In this document: one piece after another, positions 41,320 to 50,236 of the stretch
Layout: the number at the start of each line of letters is the position of its first letter
Position numbering within the stretch: the first letter of the stretch is position 1
Assembly: GCA_024331085.1 (NCBI GenBank)
Contig: JANDJG010000007.1
Location: forward strand, 1 to 50,650
Reading direction: 5' to 3'
DNA length: 50,650 bases
DNA from: Nitrospira sp.
Lineage (GTDB): Bacteria > Nitrospirota > Nitrospiria > Nitrospirales > Nitrospiraceae
The notes under the pieces: model-generated
Seen by the model: only the letters and a program-made list of their open reading frames with translations
Told to the model about the DNA's origin: nothing
The model's database searches: none
Translations under genes and position numbers: made by a program

Positions 41320-42765
41320 ATGACGCTGCATAGGACCGAGATCGAGCAGGTATTGGCCGAAATTGTGCCGGCTCTCCGCGGCGGCTGGATTCAAAAAGTC
41401 GAGCAACCGGCCGATTCCACGATCATCTTTCACGTGCGCGTTCCCGGACACACCCATCGGCTTCTGATTTCTTGCAGGCCTGAAACCACCCGCCTGCATT
41501 TGACACGGCACAGCCTCCCCAACCCGCCCGCGCCCCCGGCCTTTTGCCGCTTCCTCAGAGCCCATGTGCAAGGAGCGCGCATCGACGACATTCGTCAGAT
41601 CCCGAACGACCGTATCGTCGAAATCGCCTGCACAAGCCGACATGGCGTCAGAACCGTCGTGTGCGAACTGACCGGCAAACAGGCCGACATTCTCGTGATC
41701 GACGCAGACAGGCGAGTCCTGCACGGCCTTTTCGACCGACGCAACCTTGTGGGACACCCGTATGCTCAGCCGGCCCCGCGGCAAAACGAAGATCGCGACA
41801 CGAAACAGATCCGCTTCATCGGCGGGGGAAACGGTTCGATCTCCTGCGCCATCGACGATTATTACTCCGAAAAAGAATCGACATTGACAAGAGCACATGC
41901 CGAGGCGACTCGTCGGCGAACGCTGCAACAGGCCGTCAAGAAAGAGCGGCGACGGATCGACGCCTGGCGGGACGATCTTGCACGAGCCGCAGGATACCGC
42001 GACTACGCCCGCTATGGAGAACTGATCAAAGCCAATATCGGAACGATCAAAAAAGGCGCCGACATGGTCACAGTGACGGACTACTTCGACGAGCACCTTC
42101 GGGAGATCACGATTCCCCTGGACCCCATGAAGTCTCCCCAGGACAACATGGTCGAGTATTTCAAAAAGCATCGGAAGCACTTGGCGGCCGAGCGCGAGCT
42201 GAATCCTCGCATCGAGCAAGCGATGCGCAAGGTGGCGCAGTACCAAGATGAGTTGCATGCGATTGAAGCAGGAACGTGGTCTCCTCCGTCGACACCGAAC
42301 CCTCACGCCGTTTCCACCGCGCAAGCGCATCATCTCCCTTCGCCGCGGAGCGAAACGAAGCGGAGCGGCCCGTTCCGTCGCTTTTTATCGTTCGATGGTT
42401 TGCCGATTTTCGTAGGGCGCAACGCGAGGGAAAACGACGAGCTGACGTTCGGCGTGGCTCGGAGCGAGGACCTCTGGTTCCACGCCAGAGGGGTTCCCGG
42501 ATCACACGTTGTCGTCCGGCTGGAAAAGGGCGCCGAACCGCCGCCCGAAACCGTCCTTGATGCCGCCGCTCTGGCCCTGCTTTATAGCGACTTAAAAAAA
42601 AGCGGCAAAGGCGAGGTGATTTACACCAGACGCAAGTGGGTCAAGAAGGCCAAAGGCCTGGCTCCCGGAGCGGTCATCGTCTCGCAGGAACGATCTCTTC
42701 CCGTGCGTCTGGACCAGAAGAGATTAAAGAGGCTGAAAACCCGGTCGCCCGCGGAGGAACGGTAA
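41320..42765 (+). CDS. rqcH: RqcH (NFACT) ribosome quality-control factor
   Basis: A 481-residue NFACT-family protein that binds stalled 50S-peptidyl-tRNA complexes and adds C-terminal Ala tails for proteolysis. NFACT-N spans residues 1-~180 and keeps the Asp97-Arg98 pair (PNDRIVEI) required for tailing in the Bacillus protein. A helical region around 190-330 is the coiled coil (for example EYFKKHRKHLAAEREL). NFACT-R (about 355-450) has GLPIFVGRNARENDEL and WFHARGVPGSHVVV. The C-terminal NFACT-C is lacking, as in many short bacterial versions. A TTG just upstream (41317) is not needed. No partner gene is visible. Confidence 0.93.
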   Translation: MTLHRTEIEQVLAEIVPALRGGWIQKVEQPADSTIIFHVRVPGHTHRLLISCRPETTRLHLTRHSLPNPPAPPAFCRFLRAHVQGARIDDIRQIPNDRIVEIACTSRHGVRTVVCELTGKQADILVIDADRRVLHGLFDRRNLVGHPYAQPAPRQNEDRDTKQIRFIGGGNGSISCAIDDYYSEKESTLTRAHAEATRRRTLQQAVKKERRRIDAWRDDLARAAGYRDYARYGELIKANIGTIKKGADMVTVTDYFDEHLREITIPLDPMKSPQDNMVEYFKKHRKHLAAERELNPRIEQAMRKVAQYQDELHAIEAGTWSPPSTPNPHAVSTAQAHHLPSPRSETKRSGPFRRFLSFDGLPIFVGRNARENDELTFGVARSEDLWFHARGVPGSHVVVRLEKGAEPPPETVLDAAALALLYSDLKKSGKGEVIYTRRKWVKKAKGLAPGAVIVSQERSLPVRLDQKRLKRLKTRSPAEER

Positions 42766-42998
42766 ACGCCCGCCTCCTCCGGCTCACCGGATGATGCGGC
42801 GGAGCATCACGTCCGAACTGCTCGATGACATAAACATTCTCGGCCCCGTTCTCGCCGGCGCAGACGGCCTCTCCTGATGCTCGAATCCTCATCTCTTGAT
42901 CGCCGTCTTGATTGTTCGGCCACCATACTCCTGCAGAGAACAAGGATTTTCTGGTCCCAGACAGGGCGCAGGATTATGATTGGCGTAGAAACCCGGTC

Positions 42999-43505
42999 AT
43001 GCCGACACCATCATCATCCGAACCGTCTGCCTCTACCCGCACGATTCTTCTCGTCAGCGACGAAGCGGCTCACGCTCAACTGTGTCGATCTTTCCTTGAA
43101 GAAGCCGGCTTTATCGTGCTGCGGGCCACCGGCAGTTCCGAGGCATTGAAAGTGTGCGCCCGGCATGACGGCCCCATTCATCTTCTTCTGACGGACCTTG
43201 TCCTCCCCCCGCCGGAATTCCAATTGGCCTCGACCGCCAATCCATTCCCGCACGTCAACGGGTTTGAGTTGGCGATCAGGGCTGCCGGAACCAGGCGGGA
43301 TTTGCGGGTCGCGCTCATGTGCAAGGACCCCGAGAAAGAATTGGCCGCCCATGGAATCGCCCATACGAAGCTTCCGGTGCTCACGAAGCCGATCAACCGC
43401 CAAAACCTCGTCAGCTTCGTTCAAGAAGTCTTACGGCAGGCTCCCCCGATGCCGAGCCGAGCAAACCATGCAGGCACCGATCACGAGACAAAGTGGTTCG
43501 GATAA
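42999..43505 (+). CDS. Stand-alone receiver-domain protein (atypical)
   Basis: A 168-residue protein made of one response-regulator receiver domain. The phosphoacceptor Asp is in LLLTDLVLPPP, the first strand is TILLVSDE, and the conserved Lys is in LTKPINRQNL. An insert of about 15 residues (EFQLASTANPFPHVNG) after the phosphorylation site is unusual. There is no output domain, as in CheY-like or diffusible adaptors, and no histidine kinase is nearby. The ORF opens at 42912, but ATG 42999 begins just before the domain and is preferred. The target is unknown. Confidence 0.8.
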   Translation: MPTPSSSEPSASTRTILLVSDEAAHAQLCRSFLEEAGFIVLRATGSSEALKVCARHDGPIHLLLTDLVLPPPEFQLASTANPFPHVNGFELAIRAAGTRRDLRVALMCKDPEKELAAHGIAHTKLPVLTKPINRQNLVSFVQEVLRQAPPMPSRANHAGTDHETKWFG

Positions 43506-43528
43506 GGACCCACCGAGTCTTTCCGGTC

Positions 43529-44203
43529 CTAGGCGTGTTCTGTCATGAACCACCCGGCAACCGACAAGCGACGATGGCTGCCTGCTGATGGATCCACCCT
43601 GCAGACCCGATGGAAACGAGGAACGGTAAACATGACCAGGGAACCGGGACGAGGCTCAATACAATGGGTCGGCACCAGATCGGGCAAGCCGGACTCCGAC
43701 GGTCTCCGCTGCGCGTAGAGGATCAGCTCGCCGCCCCAATCCGGCTTCCATTCTTCGTGAAAATAGCCCACCAGTGCGAGGCGGCGCAACGGAGCGGGCC
43801 GCGCTCCCGTCGAGTGCCCCTGATCCGTGTCATCATGAGTGGGGAGACAATCGCCGGCCGCATACGAATAAAAACTGAACCCCATGTGGCGTCCGACGAT
43901 GTTGGGAAACGACTCGATATAGTCGCGAATGCAGGACAATTGCAGTTTGGCCAACAACCGGCCGACGTGGACGGGAGCGATGTCCGCCTTGGCCCAGTTT
44001 CCGGCATGCGGAAAATCGGCGCGCACCGACGGCAGCTCTTCCAAACTCTTCCACGCCGCCTCCGCCATCGCTTCTCGAAAATAGCGGCAATCATCGGGGG
44101 ACCAAAAATTTTCAACCACAAGCACCGGATGCTTATGGAACGAAAACTCGGATAGATTCCCCGCCGACTCCGTCGCCTGAATCAGACCGGTATAGCTGTT
44201 CAC
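43529..44203 (-). CDS. 2OG-Fe(II) oxygenase
   Basis: A 224-residue non-haem iron dioxygenase. The iron triad is His123 and Asp125 in PTHDDTDQG and His198 in VPRFHRV; Arg211 or Arg212 in SHRRLSVAGWF would bind 2-oxoglutarate. The arrangement (HxD, WGGEL between the iron ligands, then H and R) fits prolyl-4-hydroxylase-like enzymes, with YSYAAGDCLPTH before the triad. GTG 44203 has GGGAGC 8 nt upstream; an open frame extending to 44365 crosses the RRM terminator and is rejected. The substrate is unknown. It is tandem with the RRM gene on the minus strand. Confidence 0.88.
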   Translation of the reverse strand: MNSYTGLIQATESAGNLSEFSFHKHPVLVVENFWSPDDCRYFREAMAEAAWKSLEELPSVRADFPHAGNWAKADIAPVHVGRLLAKLQLSCIRDYIESFPNIVGRHMGFSFYSYAAGDCLPTHDDTDQGHSTGARPAPLRRLALVGYFHEEWKPDWGGELILYAQRRPSESGLPDLVPTHCIEPRPGSLVMFTVPRFHRVCRVDPSAGSHRRLSVAGWFMTEHA

Positions 44204-44319
44204 ATGATGCTCCCGGCTGGATAACGATCTGTCTTTTGACCGCCGTCCCTTGTCATTCCTTACCGCTCTTACCGCCCCGGCCTGTGGTTTGACATTTGAC
44301 AAGGGAAACGGGCCGTGCG

Positions 44320-44358
44320 CCAAGCAAAAGGGGCCGCCATTTGAAAATGGCGGCCCCT
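44320..44358 (-). terminator. Rho-independent terminator of the RRM gene
   Basis: A stem of at least 12 bp (AGGGGCCGCCAT paired with ATGGCGGCCCCT; 44329-44358) with a loop made of TTGAAA. On the minus strand it is followed by CTTTTGCTTG. It lies 26 bp after the RRM stop. Confidence 0.9.
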
Positions 44359-44383
44359 CGATCACATACGACGATCCGATGAT

Positions 44384-44704
44384 TTACCAGCGATCGCGTT
44401 TCCCGCCCCCGCTTCGATCACCGCCGAATCCGCGGCCCCCACCGCCGCTCCTGGGCTCCTGGGGACGCGCCTCATTGACCGTCAACGTCCGACCGCCCAT
44501 CTCGGAACCGTTGAGCGCGCTGATCGCAGCCTGTGCTTCCGCGTCGGACGACATCTCCACGAATCCGAATCCTCGGGATTGGCCGGTAAACTTATCGGTG
44601 ATGATCCGCGCGGACGCCACGGATCCGTGAGCGGCAAACAAGTCGCTTAATTGCTGTTCGGTCGCCGAATACGGCAACCCGCCGACGTAGATTTTTGAAC
44701 CCAT
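44384..44704 (-). CDS. RRM RNA-binding protein with Gly/Arg-rich tail
   Basis: A 106-residue single-RRM protein. RNP2 is KIYVGGLPYS at the start, and RNP1 is RGFGFVEM near residue 44. The tail beyond residue 80 is Gly/Arg/Asp-rich (SGGGGRGFGGDRSGGG). Bacterial proteins of this type occur in cyanobacteria and some proteobacteria and are often cold-induced, binding mRNA or small RNA; the role here is inferred only. AAGGAGGA precedes ATG 44704. A strong terminator follows. No promoter could be fixed in the 244-bp upstream gap to the ABC permease. Confidence 0.93.
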   Translation of the reverse strand: MGSKIYVGGLPYSATEQQLSDLFAAHGSVASARIITDKFTGQSRGFGFVEMSSDAEAQAAISALNGSEMGGRTLTVNEARPQEPRSGGGGRGFGGDRSGGGKRDRW

Positions 44705-44948
44705 CGGGGTTCCTCCTTACTGAAAAGATAATGACATTGTCTTGAGCGCAAGGAACAGGGGGGAAGAAACGGGCCGAAGGCGCGATCCGTACTGCGACTC
44801 AGGTCTGACTCCCAACGAAATTCCCGGACAAGGCAACATCAGCGTTGTAGGCCTGCACCTTCTTGCCACTCCGCGCCAGGCCCCTACGCGGAAGTGTCGG
44901 CCAAACCTAGCATAATCGCTGGCCTCATTACAACGTTCTATAAACATG

Positions 44949-45740
44949 TTACTCGCCGACCCGCACAAGCAGCCCATGGGCCTTGCAATAGGCGAACGTC
45001 CGATAAAACCACATGATGACGGCGACCAGCAGCAACCCGTTAAGACCAAACGCCCAGGCCAGATCCCTGCCTGGCGCGCCGTCGGCGTTCAAGACGGCCC
45101 GCAACCCTTCGAAAATGTGAGCGGCCGGATTCACCATGGCCAGCGGCTGAAGCCACCGAGGGAGGATGTCCATGGGATAAAACACGCAAGAAATCGGCTG
45201 AAACAGAAACACCATGCTCCACGCCAAGACTTCCGCTTCCTGCCCGAACCGCATGATGAGCGACGTCGTGAAGACGCCGATCACCCAGCCCATGAGCACC
45301 AGATTGAACACGAACGGAATCAGCCAGAGCCCGATCATCAACACATTGTACGAATAAAACACCAGCGCGCACAGGATCATCACCACCGAGACGCACGTCA
45401 CCTTGAAAATGCTCATCAGCATCGTCGCCACCAGAAATTCTCCAGGATTGAGAGGGCTGGCAAAGAGATTCATGAGATTCCTGGCCCACACTTCTTCAAG
45501 AAAAGAAATAGTAATCCCCTGATGGGATCGAAACAGCATATCCCACAAAATGAGCGCCCCCAGGAAAAAGGCGACAAATCCGGGCAGGTGGCTTTGCGCG
45601 CGGGCAAGATACAACGTGATGAACCCCCAGATGACCAAATCCAAAAACGGCCAATAAAAGATTTCCATCATGCGAGGCAGGCTGCGCCGATACAGATACA
45701 CGTGCCTGGTCAGCAACGCAATGACGCGGTGCAGCTTCAT
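44949..45740 (-). CDS. ABC-2 type transporter permease
   Basis: A 263-residue membrane protein with about six helices, the layout of ABC-2 exporters (DrrB/NodJ-like). A cytosolic N-terminus (KLHRVIALLTRHVYLYRR) leads to the first helix. The conserved post-helix segment QPISCVFYPMDILPRWLQ, then MVNPAAHIFEGLR, is typical. ATG 45740 has GAAGGTCG upstream; the frame to 45779 is not needed. It lies 87 bp after the cognate ATPase gene on the same strand. The substrate is unknown; drugs, polysaccharides and lipids are possible. Confidence 0.9.
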   Translation of the reverse strand: MKLHRVIALLTRHVYLYRRSLPRMMEIFYWPFLDLVIWGFITLYLARAQSHLPGFVAFFLGALILWDMLFRSHQGITISFLEEVWARNLMNLFASPLNPGEFLVATMLMSIFKVTCVSVVMILCALVFYSYNVLMIGLWLIPFVFNLVLMGWVIGVFTTSLIMRFGQEAEVLAWSMVFLFQPISCVFYPMDILPRWLQPLAMVNPAAHIFEGLRAVLNADGAPGRDLAWAFGLNGLLLVAVIMWFYRTFAYCKAHGLLVRVGE

Positions 45741-45827
45741 CGACGACCTTCGGCTCCTATCCCTGTCCCCGCCCACCATGCCGGCGACGCAGCTCTCTGA
45801 TGACCCAGAACCGACTGCGCCCGCGGT

Positions 45828-46568
45828 TTACCCGGCGTCCCTCGACTCTCGCGCCAGTTTGAGAAAGACTTCTTCCAGATCGGCCTGGCCGAACCTGGCG
45901 ATGATTTGCCGAGCCGTGCCCTCCGCGACGATCTTGCCTCGTTGAAGGAAAATGATTCGATCCGACATCTCCTCCATTTCCCTCATATTATGGGACGTAT
46001 AGAGAATGCTGATCCCCGACGATCGTCTCGCCTCTTTGAGCAAGGCTCGAATCTTCTGCGCGATGTCAGGGTCCAGGCTGGCGGTCGGCTCATCGAGAAA
46101 AAGAATCTTCGGCTCCGTGAGGAACGCCTTGGCCAAAGTCAGCCGCGTCAATTGCCCCGACGACAGATGCCGCGTCACTTTTCGGCGAAGCTCATCGATC
46201 TCCAGCTTTTTGAGGACTTGGTCCACGCGCCTGGCGATATCGGTCATCCCGTACAGCCTGGCCACGACCCAAAGATTTTCCTCGACGGTCAGCGATTGGG
46301 GCATCGAAATGTATGTCGACGAAAAATTCACCTTCTCCAGAATCGTTTCCCGGTGAGTCGCGAGGTCCAACCCGAACATCCGAATCGACCCCGCCGTCGG
46401 AGTAATAAGCCCGAGCAACATATGAATCGTCGTCGTCTTGCCGGCCCCGTTGGGGCCGAGCAATCCGAGAATTTCTCCCGGCCGCATCGAAAACGAAACG
46501 TCGTCGACGGCGGTGAAATCGCCGAACCGTTTGCGCAGATTGGTCACCTGAAGAACAGGGGCCGTCAT
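45828..46568 (-). CDS. ABC transporter ATP-binding protein
   Basis: A 246-residue ATPase of the DrrA/CcmA type. Walker A GPNGAGKTTT is near residue 40, signature LSSGQLTRL near 137, Walker B ILFLDEPTASLDP near 157 and switch His in YTSHNM. It pairs with the ABC-2 permease just downstream. The signature is LSSGQ instead of LSGGQ. ATG 46568 is chosen; it overlaps nothing, and an open frame to 46631 runs into the cytochrome gene. It is 17 bp after the cytochrome stop on the same strand, so it may be cotranscribed with it. Confidence 0.92.
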   Translation of the reverse strand: MTAPVLQVTNLRKRFGDFTAVDDVSFSMRPGEILGLLGPNGAGKTTTIHMLLGLITPTAGSIRMFGLDLATHRETILEKVNFSSTYISMPQSLTVEENLWVVARLYGMTDIARRVDQVLKKLEIDELRRKVTRHLSSGQLTRLTLAKAFLTEPKILFLDEPTASLDPDIAQKIRALLKEARRSSGISILYTSHNMREMEEMSDRIIFLQRGKIVAEGTARQIIARFGQADLEEVFLKLARESRDAG

Positions 46569-46585
46569 GGCGGAGAGGAGATCCT

Positions 46586-47284
46586 TTACAAGAACGCGGC
46601 GATCTTTTCCGCAAGGTGACAGGTATCGCACTTGCGGTCCAAGACCTTCCCTTGATACCGGGTCTTTCCATCATGGCATCGGAAACAGTCGCTGAGCGCC
46701 CTCTCATGGAGGTACGAGCCCGCCGGACGGTCTGGAGACCATGGCTTGTCGTCGGCGGAGACGTGACCTCGCGGAATCACGATGGGATACCCCTTGATCG
46801 GCCGATCGTGCACGACGCCGGCATGGCACGTCGTGCAGCCTTCTCCCTGCCGTCGAGCCTCGAACGCCTGCATGTGCTTCCCATGGCTCATGATGAGGCC
46901 CACATCTTTGACCGGCGGCGGCAGGTCCCTAGGGGCCACCTCGGAAACCCGGCCGATATTGCGATGGCAGCTCAGACAGAGATCGGATTCGACCCGCGCT
47001 TTCAAATTATGCGCGTCGGGATGGGTCCCGGACAGATAGCGGACGGTATCCCGCACCCCGACCCAGACCTTATCGTGCATCCACCCTCCGATTCCCGGCC
47101 TCACATGGCACGCCACGCACGTCACGGTTCTGTGGGAGGACGCGGCCCAGCTTTCATAGGAAGGCGCGATGAGATGACAGCCGGCGCAGAACGTCGGTCG
47201 GTCGGTGAGAGGAGCCGCGACGGCGACGAGCGCGATCGCTCCGGCGACGAAACCCAGTATAAGCGCGCTAGGTTTCCAGCTCAT
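46586..47284 (-). CDS. Membrane-anchored hexahaem cytochrome c, NapC/NirT-like
   Basis: A 232-residue cytochrome with one N-terminal membrane anchor (residues ~7-27, ALILGFVAGAIALVAVAAPL) and six CxxCH haem sites: CAGCH, CVACH, CLSCH, CTTCH, CFRCH and CDTCH. NapC/NirT proteins usually have four haems and pass quinol electrons to periplasmic reductases. The first two sites, with the anchor, fit that family, while the last two sites extend it. Extra His residues (SHGKHM, HERALSD) could be distal ligands. ATG 47284 overlaps the 3' end of mobB by 17 bp. Neighbourhood with Mo-cofactor genes suggests electron transfer with a periplasmic Mo-enzyme; direction is not known. Confidence 0.88.
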   Translation of the reverse strand: MSWKPSALILGFVAGAIALVAVAAPLTDRPTFCAGCHLIAPSYESWAASSHRTVTCVACHVRPGIGGWMHDKVWVGVRDTVRYLSGTHPDAHNLKARVESDLCLSCHRNIGRVSEVAPRDLPPPVKDVGLIMSHGKHMQAFEARRQGEGCTTCHAGVVHDRPIKGYPIVIPRGHVSADDKPWSPDRPAGSYLHERALSDCFRCHDGKTRYQGKVLDRKCDTCHLAEKIAAFL

Positions 47285-47798
47285 GCGCCGATCGAGCGCG
47301 TCGGGGGAAATGTCGCACGATGAGCGCGGCGACCGCCGGCACATCGTCCAGGCCGAAGACCGGAACGCCGAAATCCACGGGCTTGTCCGACACGACCGCC
47401 AGCAATCCCTCCGTCGAGACGGGAATTTCCCCCGGTTGGTCGCGGACGATGAGAATCTTCGAATACCCTTCGTGCTTCCATCCCTCGGCGATAATCAAAT
47501 CATAACTGTCGTCCAGAAATCGATCCCGCACGTCCTCGACTTTCAACTGATCCGACACGTCGGCGAAAAGCGCCATGCTTCCCTTTGACAGGACCACGAC
47601 GCTGCTGGCTCCCGCGCGTTTATGGCGCCAACTGTCCTTGCCTTCCGTGTCCAAATCAAACCCGTGTCCGGCATGCTTCACCGTCGCCACTTTATAGCCG
47701 ACGCGGACCAATTCGGGGATCAGGCGCTCGATGAAGGTGGTTTTCCCGCTGTTTGAACGCCCGACGAAACAGATGATCGGAATCGCCATCATGGTCAT
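47268..47798 (-). CDS. mobB: Molybdopterin-guanine dinucleotide biosynthesis protein MobB
   Basis: A 176-residue GTPase that binds GTP and assists MobA in adding GMP to molybdopterin for bis-MGD enzymes. The P-loop GRSNSGKTTFIERL is at residues ~12-25, and AGHGFDLDTEGKDSWRHKRAGA (cited in part) and VVSDKP are family segments. Several in-frame Met codons (47798, 47792, 47789) precede the core; 47798 is chosen with low certainty. Its 3' end overlaps the cytochrome start. Linked with moeA, it indicates MGD-type Mo-enzymes. MobA itself is not in the window. Confidence 0.93.
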   Translation of the reverse strand: MTMMAIPIICFVGRSNSGKTTFIERLIPELVRVGYKVATVKHAGHGFDLDTEGKDSWRHKRAGASSVVVLSKGSMALFADVSDQLKVEDVRDRFLDDSYDLIIAEGWKHEGYSKILIVRDQPGEIPVSTEGLLAVVSDKPVDFGVPVFGLDDVPAVAALIVRHFPRRARSAHELET

Positions 47799-47932
47799 GA
47801 TCCGGCAACGATACAACGCCTGTGCGACAATGAAACCGCCGCCTGCCTCGTTGAACGGTTGCGGCGGCTCTCTTTCTCTTGCGATCGATTCAAGGGCGAC
47901 ACATCGGCTCGGCGATCATCCTCACCGATGCC

Positions 47933-49237
47933 CTAACAGCAGGACGATCGAGGTCCTCCGGGACGATCGAAACGGTCCGCATCGGAGACCCAAGCCTCAC
48001 CGCTCAAGAGCTGAACCGTCACGGAATCTCCCGGATTGAGTTTCTCAATCTCGACCGGAACGTCGATCAGGCAGTTGGCCTTGACCATTGAGGTGAGAAT
48101 GCCGGACCCCTGGTCGCCCGTCGTCCGAACTTTGAATACCCCGTGTTCGCGAGTCAGTATTCCTCTCAGGAAATGCCGACGATCCGGCCGCTTTGAAAAA
48201 TGTTCTTGAAACACCGCCTCCACGGTCGGGCGTCCGTACGTTCGGCGGCCCGCCATTTTGAGGATGGCCGGGCGGACCAGTTGCTCGAACGTGATCATCG
48301 AAGAAACGGGATTTCCAGGCAATCCGAAGGCCGGCTTTCCCTGGATTTTGCCGAAAGCGAGCGGCTGACCGGGCTTGATCGCCAATTTCCAGAAATTCAT
48401 CTCGGCGCCGATCTCTTGAAACACAGCCTTGGTAAAGTCATAGTCTCCCATGGATACCCCGCCCGAGAGAACCAACATGTCCGCGCTCATCCCCTGGAAG
48501 ATTTTTTCTTTCAGCGCCGCCCGCGTGTCGCGCGCGATGCCGAGCAGCAACGGAACGCCTCCGGCCTCCTGCACGGCCGCGGCGATCCCGTAGCTGTTCG
48601 AGTTGACGATCTTGTCGTCGCTCGGACGTTCGTCGAGATCGGCCAGTTCATCTCCCGTCGACAGAATCGCGACGCGCGGCCGCTGATGGACGAACACGAA
48701 CGGCTTCGCCAGAACGGCCAGCATGCCCACTTCCCCGGGTCGAATCAGCGCGCCCCTTTCGATGATGCACGCCCCCTTCGTCACGTCTTCACCCTGCAGA
48801 CGAATGTTGGCGCCCCGCGGCTCCGGTTTGAAGACACGGACCGTCCCCGCCTGGGGTTCCGTATCCTCGACCTTCACGACCGTGTCCGCCCCCTGCGGAA
48901 TCGGCGCGCCGGTCATGATTCTGATCGCCTCTCCGGCTTGAACCGTTTTCGACGGCATTTTTCCGGCCGGCACTTCTTCGATCACCCTCAGCGTCACCGG
49001 TCTCTGAATCGCATGCTCCTGCCTGATATCTTCCCAGCGCACCGCAAATCCGTCCATGGCGCTGTTGTTCCACGGCGGATTGTCCCGCTCGGCGACGACG
49101 TCTTCTCCGAGCGTTCGCCCCAGCGCGTCGAGAATGGAAACCTTCTCCACGCCCAGAGCGGTTACGGCGTCGAGCACCACGCGCCGGGCTTCATCAAGAG
49201 GAGTCAATCGGTCTCTGCCGTCTTGTCGATGAGCCAT
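47933..49237 (-). CDS. moeA: Molybdopterin molybdenumtransferase MoeA
   Basis: A 434-residue enzyme that inserts molybdate into adenylated molybdopterin. Family landmarks: NPPWNNSAMDGFAVRWEDI near residue 55 (binding-site Asp), GEAIRIMTGAPIPQGADTVV (cited in part), and the MogA-like core LSGGVSMGDYDF near residue 265, followed by KPGQPLAFGKI and GLPGNPVSSM. The C-terminal domain IV is complete. It is separated by 116 bp from the next gene, mobB, on the same strand. The mrp gene ends 13 bp upstream of its start, so they form an operon. Confidence 0.96.
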   Translation of the reverse strand: MAHRQDGRDRLTPLDEARRVVLDAVTALGVEKVSILDALGRTLGEDVVAERDNPPWNNSAMDGFAVRWEDIRQEHAIQRPVTLRVIEEVPAGKMPSKTVQAGEAIRIMTGAPIPQGADTVVKVEDTEPQAGTVRVFKPEPRGANIRLQGEDVTKGACIIERGALIRPGEVGMLAVLAKPFVFVHQRPRVAILSTGDELADLDERPSDDKIVNSNSYGIAAAVQEAGGVPLLLGIARDTRAALKEKIFQGMSADMLVLSGGVSMGDYDFTKAVFQEIGAEMNFWKLAIKPGQPLAFGKIQGKPAFGLPGNPVSSMITFEQLVRPAILKMAGRRTYGRPTVEAVFQEHFSKRPDRRHFLRGILTREHGVFKVRTTGDQGSGILTSMVKANCLIDVPVEIEKLNPGDSVTVQLLSGEAWVSDADRFDRPGGPRSSCC

Positions 49238-49249
49238 CGAACGACCCCC

Positions 49250-50191
49250 TTAGATTTTTCGAGACGCCGTCCCTTTCAACGACGACTCGTTTCTCCTACA
49301 GAACGTTTCGACCTGATCGGCGATGCGATGGTAGGCCTCCGCGGTGGGCGTATCGGAATTGAAAAGCGCGAACGGCTCCCCCGCGTCCGATTGAGTGACC
49401 ACCTCGGGATCCAGCGGAATACGTCCGAGAAACGGCACCCCCATCTCCCGCGCGGAGGCTTCGCCTCCTCCCCGCCGAAACACGTCGATGTGTCCGCGGC
49501 AATGCGGGCATTCCAATCCGCTCATGTTTTCGACGATGCCGATGATCGGCACGTTGCTGTCCTTGCAGAAGGTGACCGACTTTCGAGAATCGAGCAAAGC
49601 CACTTCCTGCGGCGTAGTCACGATCACGGCGCCGCTGACCTGTCCCAGGAGATCGACCGTCGTCACCGATTCGTTCCCGGTCCCGGGCGGAAGATCGATG
49701 AGCAAAAAATTCAGGTCTTGCCATTCGACGCCGCCCAGCAGTTGATTGATGAACTCGTACTTGTACGCGTCGCGCCAGATGATGGGATCGTCGGAGCTCT
49801 GGAGCAGAAACGACATCGACGCGATTTTCAGATTGTAGGCCTGGAACGGGATGATGCCGCCGCCGGTGCTGATTTTCAGTCGTTGGCCTTCGGCGCCCAC
49901 CATCTTGGGAATGTTGGGGCCATGGATGTCCATGTCGCAGATCCCGACGTGCCACCCCTTGAGCGCAAGACTCACCGCGATGTTCGTCGTGCAGGTGCTC
50001 TTGCCCACGCCCCCTTTATTACTCATGATGAGCACCTTGTGCTCGACCCGCTGCATCCGCTTGCCGACGAGCCACCGACTGTGCCCTTCTTTGTCCTTTT
50101 GACACCGTTCGTTCTCGTCACAGATCGCGCAAGCCCACAGATAGGTGCAGGCGTCGCCGTCATGATTGACAACGGTCAGTTCGCGCCCCAT
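49250..50191 (-). CDS. Mrp/ApbC-type Fe-S cluster carrier ATPase
   Basis: A 313-residue P-loop ATPase of the Mrp/NBP35 family that carries 4Fe-4S clusters to apoproteins. Walker A SNKGGVGKST is near residue 58, and the bridging CPHC motif is near residue 232. LLIDLPPGTGNES is the conserved switch II. The N-terminus has four Cys (CTYLWACAICDENERC), unusual for bacterial Mrp and reminiscent of the NBP35 N-terminal cluster site. AAGGGATG precedes ATG 50191. Lying between moeA and tatC, it plausibly supplies Fe-S clusters to the same Mo/Fe-S enzymes. Confidence 0.93.
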   Translation of the reverse strand: MGRELTVVNHDGDACTYLWACAICDENERCQKDKEGHSRWLVGKRMQRVEHKVLIMSNKGGVGKSTCTTNIAVSLALKGWHVGICDMDIHGPNIPKMVGAEGQRLKISTGGGIIPFQAYNLKIASMSFLLQSSDDPIIWRDAYKYEFINQLLGGVEWQDLNFLLIDLPPGTGNESVTTVDLLGQVSGAVIVTTPQEVALLDSRKSVTFCKDSNVPIIGIVENMSGLECPHCRGHIDVFRRGGGEASAREMGVPFLGRIPLDPEVVTQSDAGEPFALFNSDTPTAEAYHRIADQVETFCRRNESSLKGTASRKI

Positions 50192-50236
50192 GTCGTCATC
50201 CCTTCCAATTTTCCAATTTACTTTTCCGCCGTTCGG

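Noticed and set aside
42674..42943. 89-codon minus-strand ORF after rqcH
   Set aside because: Mostly antisense to rqcH or the gap, with no start signal.
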